From NCBI GenBank assembly GCA_021738625.1, contig JAIPBS010000019.1:1-64000 (forward strand): a DNA stretch of 64,000 nt. The letters run 5' to 3'. Origin of the DNA: Bacteroidales bacterium. Lineage in GTDB: Bacteria > Bacteroidota > Bacteroidia > Bacteroidales > JAIOZK01. Both the position numbers and the translations under genes were made by a program. Under the pieces are notes generated by a model. The model was given only the letters and a program-made list of their open reading frames with translations. It ran no database searches and was not told where the DNA came from. This document shows, piece by piece, positions 1 to 7,009 of this stretch (position 1 is the first letter of the stretch; each line of letters starts with the position of its first letter).

Positions 1-1
1 G

Positions 2-20
2 GTCTCGCCTCGGGCGAGAC
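2..20. repeat. palindromic hairpin unit (8-bp stem)
   Basis: Perfect inverted repeat: gtctcgcc at 2-9, loop tcg, ggcgagac at 13-20. It stands where the T arm of tRNA copy A should be. The core cgcc...ggcg recurs in the hairpin of copy D at 600-610, so the two look like members of one repeat family. Confidence 0.75.
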
Positions 21-30
21 GACCCTCTGA

Positions 31-339
31 TTAATCCCGACGGGTCGGGACTCTAACCAACTGAGCTATCTCCTCAAAAAAACCTGGCTCATTGATTAGG
101 CGTTCAATAATTTTTCTGCTTTTTTGCTTTTTAATATGTTTCTCTAATCGCAAGGCATCTCCACGGTTTTCGTTAACCTGATAGTATTTCATCAACTTCC
201 ATGGGCCAAACTTATGAGTATATGTCATTCTTGTATTTGTGTTATGCTCCTCTAACCGCCTTTGTACATCATTACTGTGGCCAACATAATACTTATCTGA
301 ATTTTCCGAATAGAGGATATAGATAAAATACATAGGCAT
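31..339 (-). CDS. GIY-YIG nuclease family protein
   Basis: This 102-residue protein has the GIY-YIG fold signature near its N terminus: YIL at about residues 7-9, YYVG at 17-20, then the conserved Arg of the RRLEEHN helix (26-32) and ALRLEKHIKK at about 62-71. It belongs to the short single-domain (UPF0213-like) proteins related to the UvrC N-terminal domain and to homing endonucleases. Substrate is unknown. The last 14 codons (EEIAQLVRVPTRRD) and the stop lie inside degenerate tRNA copy A: the D arm encodes EIAQLVR and the palindrome encodes the final residues. The gene therefore either captured a tRNA piece as its 3' end or was inserted beside a tRNA. It starts just after the tRNA-Asn terminator, on the same strand. 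Confidence 0.85.
   Translation of the reverse strand: MPMYFIYILYSENSDKYYVGHSNDVQRRLEEHNTNTRMTYTHKFGPWKLMKYYQVNENRGDALRLEKHIKKQKSRKIIERLINEPGFFEEIAQLVRVPTRRD
35..50. repeat. palindromic hairpin unit replacing an anticodon arm
   Basis: Perfect inverted repeat tcccga (35-40), loop cggg, tcggga (45-50). It lies exactly between the conserved ctctgattaa and ctctaacc segments of tRNA copy A. The same stem with a different loop (aaga) occurs in copy C at 510-525. Confidence 0.8.
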
Positions 340-344
340 GCCAA

Positions 345-379
345 ATTAAAAAAGCCAAACTACTACTTTAGTCTGGCTT
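345..379 (-). terminator. Rho-independent terminator of tRNA-Asn
   Basis: On the minus strand AAGCCAGAC (379-371) pairs with GTTTGGCTT (360-352), with one mismatch, and is followed by a T run down to 348. It lies 10 nt after the tRNA-Asn 3' end and ends just upstream of the GIY-YIG start codon. Confidence 0.75.
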
Positions 380-389
380 CCTTTCCTTG

Positions 390-463
390 CTCCCCAGGTT
401 GGACTCGAACCAACGACCCTCTGATTAACAGTCAGATGCTCTAACCGACTGAGCTACTGAGGA
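390..463 (-). tRNA. tRNA-Asn (anticodon GTT)
   Basis: The minus strand folds into a full cloverleaf of 74 nt: acceptor TCCTCAG paired with CTGGGGA, discriminator G (390), D arm GCTCAGTCGGTTAGAGC, anticodon loop CTGTTAA with GTT at 429-427, and T arm GTTGGTTCGAGTCCAAC. CCA is not encoded. It is the only intact member of a four-copy locus, and it is the last unit before the terminator at 345-379. The nearest recognisable promoter is at 680-710, upstream of the broken copies C and D, so all three are probably on one transcript. Confidence 0.97.
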
Positions 464-492
464 ATATTTTCTTTTCTGTATCTTTTTCCTCC

Positions 493-550
493 TGCGACCC
501 TCTGATTAATCCCGAAAGATCGGGACTCTAACCGACTGAGCTACTGAGGA
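493..550 (-). pseudogene. degenerate tRNA-Asn copy C with hairpin in anticodon arm
   Basis: On the minus strand the first 25 nt (550 to 526) are identical to the intact tRNA-Asn acceptor/D-arm side, and TTAATCAGAGGGTCG (509 to 495) is identical to its anticodon 3' side and variable region. The 10 nt between (ATC TGA CTG T region) are replaced by the 16-nt palindrome at 510-525. The T arm and acceptor 3' strand are missing. It cannot be a functional tRNA. Confidence 0.8.
510..525. repeat. palindromic hairpin unit replacing an anticodon arm
   Basis: Perfect inverted repeat tcccga (510-515), loop aaga, tcggga (520-525), at the same junction as the hairpin at 35-50. The stem is conserved and the loop differs, which suggests selection for, or recent copying of, the stem. 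Confidence 0.8.
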
Positions 551-580
551 TTATATATTTCATTATTTTTGTTCCCCTTT

Positions 581-638
581 TCGACTCTCTGATTAATCCC
601 GCCTTAGGCGAGACCCTAACCAATTGAGCTACTGAGGA
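581..638 (-). pseudogene. degenerate tRNA-Asn copy D with hairpin in anticodon arm
   Basis: Minus strand 638 to 615 reads TCCTCAGTAGCTCAATTGG then TTAGG, close to the tRNA-Asn 5' half, and 597 to 584 reads TTAATCAGAGAGTC. Between them is a palindrome (cgcct at 600-604, aggcg at 606-610) of the same type as the one at 2-20. The T arm and acceptor 3' strand are missing. It is the promoter-proximal unit of the locus. Confidence 0.75.
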
Positions 639-679
639 ATTTGAATATTTTAAGAACGTTTGGCCCGTAAAACGGACTG

Positions 680-710
680 CAAATTTACGCATTGTTGATA
701 AACTGACAAA
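680..710 (-). promoter_or_regulatory. Bacteroidota-type promoter for the tRNA-Asn locus
   Basis: Minus strand: -33 element TTTG (710-707), 19-nt spacer, -7 element TAAATTTG (687-680), followed by C. This matches the Bacteroidota sigma-ABfr consensus TTTG/TAnnTTTG. Transcription would start near 674 and run through copies D and C into tRNA-Asn. Confidence 0.65.
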
Positions 711-748
711 TAAATTTTAAAAAAACTCTCAGGATTCACGCTCTTTGC

Positions 749-2725
749 TTAGTTGCTGTCTTTCCTCTCCACAAAATACATATCCACCGATCCTTTGTTT
801 TTGGCCTGGATTTTTCCACGGTGACGGCAGTTGAACTGGTTTTTAACAAAGCCGTAGGTGATTTCCGATATGTTCACATACCCGGATTCTCCGCTGGATT
901 CCATACGAGAGGCAATGTTTACGGTATCTCCCCAGATATCGTATGCGAATTTTTTGGTGCCCACAATGCCGGCAACCACCGGTCCGGTATGTATGCCTAC
1001 CCGGATTTCGAAACCAATAAGGCCTTTTTCCTCTTGCTGTTTGCTGTATGATTCCATGAAATCTATCATGTCGAGGCCGGCATTCACAACATCTTCGGGA
1101 TTGGTGCTGTTGGGAACCGGCAAGCCACCCGCGCACATATAAGCATCCCCGATGGTTTTGATCTTTTCAATCGGGTATTTTGAGATGATCTGATCGAATG
1201 CTTTGAAGCAATGATCTACTTCACTGACCAGTTCCTCAGGTCTTAGTTCTTCCCCTATTTTTGTGAAATTCCTGAAATCCGTGAACATAACGGTAACCAC
1301 ATCAAATCGCCTTGCTTTGCTGCTTCCGGTCTCTTTCAGTTCTTCTGCCGTTTCTTCTGGCAGGATGTTCAACAATAGGGAGTCGGATTTCTGCTTTTCA
1401 TTCTCAATGATTTTGTTTTGGCTGGCCAGCCGGTTTTTCATCCGTCTAACATAAAAATATCTGTGGCCCAAAAGGATCAAAATCAACAACAATAAAATCC
1501 CGGCTCCTATAAAGGAATTCCTCAGAATTTTTTGCCTTCGTAGTTCCAGTTTTTGTATTTTGGCATCCTTGGTAAGTAAGGCAATCTCGTTTTCCTTCTT
1601 CATATTTTCGTAATGCTTCAACATTTCGAGTGCCTTGCCTTTTTCCGAATCGAGCAGGAAAGCGCGTTCATCCAGGTATTTTTCTTTGTATTGATAAGCC
1701 TTTTCAAACTGCTTTTGTTTGGCAAACAATTCTGACATGCTCTTGTAGATTTCCATCAGGTTGTGACGGGTGCCCAGTTTTTGGGCAATTTGCTCGGCTT
1801 CCAGAAAACAGTTAAGGGATTGGTCGAACTTGTTTTGTTGCATATAGGTGTTGGCACAGGTCATAAAATAAGAAAGTATGCCAAGCTCATCATTGGTTTG
1901 TTTGGAAATTTCATATGATCGCAATGAATATTCCAGCGAACGCTCATATTCGCCCAGGTTCTGGTAGGCAATGGCCATGTTGCCCAGGGTGATGGAAAGC
2001 CCCCGCAGGTTGCCGCGTTTCTCCTGAATTTCAAATGCTTTCAAATAGTATTCAAGGGCTTTGACGTTTTGATCGAGTTCCGAATAAATGGTTCCTATGT
2101 TCCCGTAATTCTGTGCCAGCCGGTATTCGTCTCCTGTTTCGGTATTGATGATCATGGCTTTGCGATAATAGTCAAGGGCTGTTTCATGCATTTCCATTTC
2201 CGAATAACGCGAACCCAGGTTATTATAGATACGCGCCAACCTGCCCGAATCCGAAAGACTTTGATAAATGTCGAGGGCTTTCAGGCTATGGTCCAGTGAT
2301 TTTTCCAGTTCGCCTTTGTAGGCATATACAATCCCGCAATTGTTGTAAATATCGCCCTGCAGCATTTGCAATTTATGTGTTTTGGCCAGTTCCAGCGCTT
2401 TATCAAACTGAATGATGGCCAGATCGTATTTTCCTCTCAGGTCCCAGGATATGCCCAGATTCATGATCATAGTGGCAAGCATTTCATGTTGTTGGTTTTG
2501 TTCTGCAATATCGATGATCTGCTGCAGTTTTTGGGTGGCAAATTCAGGATCTTCAAAGAGAATAATGCGGATATCATTTTTAATATCTGCTTGCACAATG
2601 GTTTCGTTGGGGTTTTCCTGGAAGCGATGGATCAGGCTGTCGATCGCATCATATTGTGCGCTAAGATGAAATGAGGTAAGTAGGAATACCAAAAGGAGAA
2701 AAGCGTATTTTGCATTAAAGATCAT
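749..2725 (-). CDS. TPR-repeat class III adenylate cyclase, membrane-bound
   Basis: This 658-residue protein has a signal peptide (1-24), a periplasmic array of TPR repeats (about 35-390), one membrane segment (about 403-422), a short signalling helix with LLLNILPEETAEEL, and a C-terminal class III cyclase domain (about 474-640). The two metal-binding aspartates are in FTDF (about 483) and GDAYM (527). Lys523 and Asp596 (in YDIWG) occupy the positions that select adenine rather than guanine, so cAMP is the likely product. The layout is a common Bacteroidota sensor form in which the TPR part senses something outside the cytoplasm. It stands alone; a Crp/Fnr-family regulator occurs at 40735-41334 but is not linked. 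Confidence 0.9.
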   Translation of the reverse strand: MIFNAKYAFLLLVFLLTSFHLSAQYDAIDSLIHRFQENPNETIVQADIKNDIRIILFEDPEFATQKLQQIIDIAEQNQQHEMLATMIMNLGISWDLRGKYDLAIIQFDKALELAKTHKLQMLQGDIYNNCGIVYAYKGELEKSLDHSLKALDIYQSLSDSGRLARIYNNLGSRYSEMEMHETALDYYRKAMIINTETGDEYRLAQNYGNIGTIYSELDQNVKALEYYLKAFEIQEKRGNLRGLSITLGNMAIAYQNLGEYERSLEYSLRSYEISKQTNDELGILSYFMTCANTYMQQNKFDQSLNCFLEAEQIAQKLGTRHNLMEIYKSMSELFAKQKQFEKAYQYKEKYLDERAFLLDSEKGKALEMLKHYENMKKENEIALLTKDAKIQKLELRRQKILRNSFIGAGILLLLILILLGHRYFYVRRMKNRLASQNKIIENEKQKSDSLLLNILPEETAEELKETGSSKARRFDVVTVMFTDFRNFTKIGEELRPEELVSEVDHCFKAFDQIISKYPIEKIKTIGDAYMCAGGLPVPNSTNPEDVVNAGLDMIDFMESYSKQQEEKGLIGFEIRVGIHTGPVVAGIVGTKKFAYDIWGDTVNIASRMESSGESGYVNISEITYGFVKNQFNCRHRGKIQAKNKGSVDMYFVERKDSN

Positions 2726-2913
2726 ATGCGGGTAAGCTTGTTAACTTTAATTTAAGCAATTGCAAGTTAAGACGATTTTCAACAGATGTAAAGCGAATCT
2801 TTCGTTTTTCCGTTAATCTTTTGTTAAATAAATTGGTATCCAGATAGATATATTCACTTTTTACATTATCTTTACCTTATCGGACAAAGCATTCACATTT
2901 TCACCATAAACCA

Positions 2914-3522
2914 ATGATCATGAAAAAAATTATGAGAACACTTCCAGCGGTATTAATAATCCTTGTTATTCAGGCAGGTTTTGCCCAGGACGATTATGTT
3001 CAGCAAATTGAACAATACCGGGCCGAAAGAGACCAGGTGTTTCAAAACCCAGAAACATCTCCCCTGCCTGAAAATCGGTCCATACAACCTGATTCCCTGA
3101 GGTATTACCCGGTGGATGAAAAATACAGGATCGATGCACGGCTTACGGTGTCGGATGAACAACCGGAAGTTTTGCTAACTACTTCCGACGGAAAAAACGC
3201 AAGTTTTATTAAATACGGGGAGATCAGCTTTATGCTGGATGGAAAAAGCTATAGTCTGGATGTTTACAAAACAGGTGATTTTGCTGATCTTACCTGGCAG
3301 GATGAAACGCTTTTTGTCCCGTTTACGGATGATGAAAGTGGTGAATTGGGCAGGTATGTTCCTCTGGGGATCCCGGTAGGAGGAGATCAAGCAGTGATTG
3401 ACTTTAACAAGGCGGTTAATCCTTATGCCGCATATAATAATAGCTACAGCAGCCCCATGGCGCCGGGCAACAGCATGGGAGTGGGCTTACCAGTGGGCGA
3501 GCGAAAGTATGAAGATCGCTAA
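2914..3522 (+). CDS. DUF1684 family exported protein
   Basis: This 202-residue protein has a signal peptide ending near AGFAQ (about residue 24) and a DUF1684-type core: YRAERD near the N terminus, GRYVPLG, VIDFNKAVNPYAAYN and a C-terminal GERKYED. Family members usually carry cysteines in the NPYCAY and following CP motifs; here these read NPYAAYN and SSPMAP, so the usual cysteines are absent. The biochemical role of DUF1684 is not known. The start could also be the ATG at 2920. A TATCTTTA element at about 2865 may be its -7 box. It is monocistronic as far as can be seen. Confidence 0.75.
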   Translation: MIMKKIMRTLPAVLIILVIQAGFAQDDYVQQIEQYRAERDQVFQNPETSPLPENRSIQPDSLRYYPVDEKYRIDARLTVSDEQPEVLLTTSDGKNASFIKYGEISFMLDGKSYSLDVYKTGDFADLTWQDETLFVPFTDDESGELGRYVPLGIPVGGDQAVIDFNKAVNPYAAYNNSYSSPMAPGNSMGVGLPVGERKYEDR

Positions 3523-3621
3523 ACAAACTTATTTGGCTATGGTTTTGGCGTTCCTAAATATTTTATAACTTCGCATATATATAGATAATTAATATGCTTT
3601 CTTTTCCGGTTATTGTCTTAT

Positions 3622-3722
3622 ACTGAATCTTACATAAAATGCAACGCATATTTCTGTTAGATTCAGTTATACCGAATGGAGCATAAGGTCAATCATTGCA
3701 AACCTGTTCCGAATCGGTATAA
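3622..3722. repeat. two inverted repeats in the leader of the decarboxylase operon
   Basis: Two 9-bp perfect inverted repeats lie end to end: actgaatct (3622-3630) with agattcagt (3659-3667), and ttataccga (3667-3675) with tcggtataa (3714-3722). The second starts on the last base of the first. Either could form a stem in the 5' leader of the operon that begins at 3788, or be an operator. No known riboswitch class is recognised. Confidence 0.5.
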
Positions 3723-3787
3723 CCGGTCTAACCTTCAGATTGCGGAGGAGTAAGTTGTTTAACCAAACATCAAAAAACTGTAGCATT

Positions 3788-5347
3788 ATGTCCAAAACAT
3801 TTTTCAACAAAGATCCCAAACGCAATGAAGAACATGGTTTTGAATGGGGCACCCTGATGACGGATGAACTGGATTTCGTCTCCTTGAAAGATCAAAGTGC
3901 ACATATCGCCGGAAGATCCGTCAACTGGTGGGTGGCCAATTTCGGTTTGCCGTTGCATATTTTTTATGCACCCAAGATCGTAAACAATGTCCGTGCCTAC
4001 AAAAAAGTTTTTGAAGAACATTACCCCAAAGGAGAAATTCGCTTTGCTGGAAAAGTCAACCCGCATCCTTCTGTTTTTAATTTAATGCGTCAGGAAGGCA
4101 TCGGGGCCGATGTAGTTTCCATGAACGAGATGAACGCCGCTTTGATGGGAGGGATCGATCCCCTGCACATCGACGTGAACGGCAATGCCAAATCCAACCA
4201 GTTTATCGACAAGGCCCTGGAACATAATATGTTTTTCGTGGCCGACAGCTATGAGGAAATGCAGATCATCAATAAAAGGGCGGAAAGCATCGGCAGAAAA
4301 GCCAGAACCATTTTGCGGGTGGCCGGCTTTCATATGGACAATGTTACGGACGCCAACGTTTTCACGGCCGGCGTCTGGTCCAAGTTCGGTGAAAACATCA
4401 ACAACATCCCGGGAATCATCCGGCAGCTCGACCAGTTCCCTTATCTGGATTTTCAAGGTTTCCATTCCCATATCGGTTCTCAGATCACCGAACCGGACGC
4501 CTATTGGATCATGATCGGCAAACTGTTGGAACTGGGTGCGCTGTTGAATGAAGCAGGCGGACATTTTCGCCTGCTCAATATAGGCGGCGGATTCCCATTC
4601 AATTACGTTGGTAAAAAAGAATGGGAATACCTGCAAAAAAGAGTTCGCGAAGGATACATCCAAACAAAGGAAGGACATCCTGAAGAAACTTTTGTATGGA
4701 ACAATGAGCTTGGCGGTATCAAACGAAATCCCGAGGGAACGGTAGATACAAAATCCTGGTCGGGAGAAAAAATGTATTCCGATTATCCCAAATACCATAT
4801 GCTGGAAGAAGTACTCAAAGGAAACACCAAAGTAAATGGCCAGGAAATGACTGTTAAGGAAGCCCTGAAAAAAATGGGCGAACCCACTGTGGTGATCGAA
4901 CCGGGCCGAAGCATTGCGGAAGATTGCGGGGTGACCCTTTCCAAAGTAAGCCACGTTAGAAAAGTGGCCGGTCATCATCACCTGACCACCCTGGAGGCTT
5001 CCGTAACAAGTTTTGCCACAGCCATGTTGCTGCCCCCGGTAAATCCATGGACGGTGATCAACCATCCGCTAGAGCATGATGAAAAACCGTTTGAAACTTT
5101 CCTGGCAGGCGATCTTTGCTATTCGGGCGATATTATTTCGAAGTATAAGATTTTCCTCCAGAGAAAACCGAGACGGGGAGAAGTGCTTTGTTGCTACAAT
5201 ACCGGAGCATACGACCCCAGCTTTTTCGCTGCCAACACCAACGCATTTCCCAGGCCGACCAGGGTGCTCACCGATAAAGATCACATCATTTCGGTGATCA
5301 AGAAAAGAGACTCTTTCAGGGATATTTTTTCAATGGATAAACATTAA
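3788..5347 (+). CDS. PLP-dependent decarboxylase, diaminopimelate/ornithine decarboxylase family
   Basis: This 519-residue protein has the fold-III (alanine racemase-like) decarboxylase layout: probable PLP lysine in FAGKVNPHPS, GADVVSMNEM, GFHSHIGSQI, the phosphate loop NIGGGFP, then IEPGRS, GDLCYSGD (the Cys-Asp pair contributed by the partner subunit) and YNTGAY. These are the motifs of LysA and related decarboxylases. It is about 100 residues longer than typical LysA because of an insert between NIGGGFP and IEPGRS (roughly residues 280-370). The substrate is not settled: diaminopimelate, ornithine, lysine or a D-amino acid are possible. The ATG at 3788 is preferred to a TTG 48 nt upstream. 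The amidohydrolase gene follows after 5 nt, so the two are one operon. Confidence 0.8.
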   Translation: MSKTFFNKDPKRNEEHGFEWGTLMTDELDFVSLKDQSAHIAGRSVNWWVANFGLPLHIFYAPKIVNNVRAYKKVFEEHYPKGEIRFAGKVNPHPSVFNLMRQEGIGADVVSMNEMNAALMGGIDPLHIDVNGNAKSNQFIDKALEHNMFFVADSYEEMQIINKRAESIGRKARTILRVAGFHMDNVTDANVFTAGVWSKFGENINNIPGIIRQLDQFPYLDFQGFHSHIGSQITEPDAYWIMIGKLLELGALLNEAGGHFRLLNIGGGFPFNYVGKKEWEYLQKRVREGYIQTKEGHPEETFVWNNELGGIKRNPEGTVDTKSWSGEKMYSDYPKYHMLEEVLKGNTKVNGQEMTVKEALKKMGEPTVVIEPGRSIAEDCGVTLSKVSHVRKVAGHHHLTTLEASVTSFATAMLLPPVNPWTVINHPLEHDEKPFETFLAGDLCYSGDIISKYKIFLQRKPRRGEVLCCYNTGAYDPSFFAANTNAFPRPTRVLTDKDHIISVIKKRDSFRDIFSMDKH

Positions 5348-5352
5348 GGCTT

Positions 5353-6999
5353 ATGGAAAATGAAGTGAAAACCAAAATATTTCTGAATGGAGACGTATTT
5401 GACGGCAAATCCGATAAACCCTTTCGCGGGGCGGTGGTCGTTAAAAAGGATGAGGTTGTTTTTACGGGCACTGACAAAGAGGCCCGCGCTTTTGAGAACG
5501 AACATTCGGAAGTGATCGACCTGCAAGGAAAGACCATCCTGCCCGGATTTTACGAGGGTCATGCCCACGGCATCATGGGCGGTCATTTGATGAACCAGTG
5601 TTTGCTTTCGGGTGGCAAATCCATTGAAGATTACAAATCCATTATCAGGAACTATATTAAAAAGAAAAACAATCCTTCACATGTTTTGGGTTTTGGCTGG
5701 ATACATGGATTTTTCGAAAGCACCGGTCCTGATAAGAAAACCCTGGACGAGGTGGCGCCGGATATTCCAGCCGTATTCCTGTCGATTGATTATCATTCCT
5801 GCTGGGCCAACTCCAAAGCACTTGAGATGGCGGGGATCGATAAAAACACCAAAGACCCGCATGGAGGTCATATCGAGCGCTATAAAGAAAACGGTGAACC
5901 CTCCGGCTGCCTCAGGGAGTCATCCGCCATCGAACTGGTGATGCGGATTTTGCCAAAGCCGTCAAAAGCAGAATGGAAAGAGGCCGCCCGCACTTATATG
6001 AAACTGGCAGCACAGAACGGCATCGTCGGGATCTTCGATGCGGGCGTGCTGAATGCCGATCAGCCGGAAGTCTTTGAAGCCATCCATGAAATGGATAAAA
6101 AAGGTGAATTGTCGGTCAGGATCAGGCAGAGCTTTGTACTTGACCCTACAAAAACAGATGCGGACGTGGAAAAAATCAAAGAGCTGCGAAGCCGATACGG
6201 CCATGGAGAAAATTTTAAAGTTGAGGTGGCCAAGATATTCATGGACGGAGCCGTGGAAGGCCATACCGGCTTTCTGCTGGAATCCTATATCGACCGGAAA
6301 GGCTATCGCAGCCAACCGGTATGGGATGCCGATACGTATGAACAAACCTGCCGGAAACTGGAGGAGGATAACTTCCAGATTCATGTGCATACCATTGGAG
6401 ATGGTGCGGTAAGGGCAGGGCTGGACGGGATTGAAAAAGCCATGCAAAAGAAAAGAGACGCCAGGCATACCCTGGCCCATATCGAGTTGGCCGATCAGCA
6501 TGACATCCCCCGCCTGGCAAAGCTGGGGATGATCGCGAGTTTCCAGCCTGCCTGGTTTTATATGGATGAAAACTATTTTGAAGAAACCATACCCTTGTTG
6601 GCCAAACCGCGTGCCGACAGAAGATACATGCTGGGAGACTTCCTCAATGCAGGGGTGAAGATCGCCTTCGGTTCCGACTGGCCCTGGGGAACAGTTAGCT
6701 CAAGCATGGATCCTTTATTGGCCATCGGGACATCCGTTACCCGGAAAGATCCTGACGACCCCGACAGCAAGAGTTATGAGCCGCGGGAAGAGATCAATCT
6801 GCCGACAGCTCTGAAACTTCATACCTTTGGAGGAGCCTGGCAGAACTTTAATGAAAGCATCAACGGAACCATTGAAAAAGGCAAAAAGGCCGACCTGGTG
6901 GTGCTGGACCGGAATATTTTTGAAACCAATGATGATGCGCTGAGCAAGATAGAGGTTTTTATGACTGTTTTTGAGGGTCGGGTTGTTTATAAAAAGTAA
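5353..6999 (+). CDS. YtcJ-like metal-dependent amidohydrolase
   Basis: This 548-residue protein is an amidohydrolase of the YtcJ/NfdA type. It shows the N-terminal beta-sandwich, LPGFYEGHAHG with the first metal-binding HxH, KIFMDGAVEGHTG in the middle, HVHTIGDGAV (metal histidines), AHIELAD, FGSDWPWG with the catalytic Asp, and a C-terminal KKADLVVLD closing the sandwich. No signal peptide is present, so it is cytoplasmic. Known members hydrolyse N-substituted formamides and related amides, but the substrate here is unknown. It is translationally close to the decarboxylase (5 nt), and a shared pathway, for example deacylation plus decarboxylation of an amino-acid derivative, is an inference. 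Confidence 0.85.
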   Translation: MENEVKTKIFLNGDVFDGKSDKPFRGAVVVKKDEVVFTGTDKEARAFENEHSEVIDLQGKTILPGFYEGHAHGIMGGHLMNQCLLSGGKSIEDYKSIIRNYIKKKNNPSHVLGFGWIHGFFESTGPDKKTLDEVAPDIPAVFLSIDYHSCWANSKALEMAGIDKNTKDPHGGHIERYKENGEPSGCLRESSAIELVMRILPKPSKAEWKEAARTYMKLAAQNGIVGIFDAGVLNADQPEVFEAIHEMDKKGELSVRIRQSFVLDPTKTDADVEKIKELRSRYGHGENFKVEVAKIFMDGAVEGHTGFLLESYIDRKGYRSQPVWDADTYEQTCRKLEEDNFQIHVHTIGDGAVRAGLDGIEKAMQKKRDARHTLAHIELADQHDIPRLAKLGMIASFQPAWFYMDENYFEETIPLLAKPRADRRYMLGDFLNAGVKIAFGSDWPWGTVSSSMDPLLAIGTSVTRKDPDDPDSKSYEPREEINLPTALKLHTFGGAWQNFNESINGTIEKGKKADLVVLDRNIFETNDDALSKIEVFMTVFEGRVVYKK

Positions 7000-7009
7000 G
7001 CACTTTTTG

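Larger units (their letters stand above)
1..75 (-). pseudogene. degenerate tRNA copy A with two palindromes
   Basis: Read on the minus strand, 75 to 51 gives the acceptor 5' side and D arm of a tRNA (GAGGAGATAGCTCAGTTGG followed by TTAGAG), and 34 to 21 gives the anticodon 3' side and following bases (TTAATCAGAGGGTC) as in the intact tRNA-Asn at 390-463. The anticodon 5' half between them is replaced by the palindrome at 35-50, and the T arm is replaced by a second palindrome at 2-20. No cloverleaf can form, so it is not a working tRNA. It may extend left of the window. The 3' end of the GIY-YIG gene lies inside it. Confidence 0.75.

Noticed and set aside
749-2725. Guanylate cyclase assignment for the TPR cyclase
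   Set aside because: Lys523 and Asp596 are at the positions that favour adenine; the Glu/Cys pair of guanylate cyclases is absent.
4082-5065. 327-codon open frame antisense to the decarboxylase gene
   Set aside because: The plus-strand frame carries all decarboxylase motifs; the antisense frame is a codon-bias shadow.
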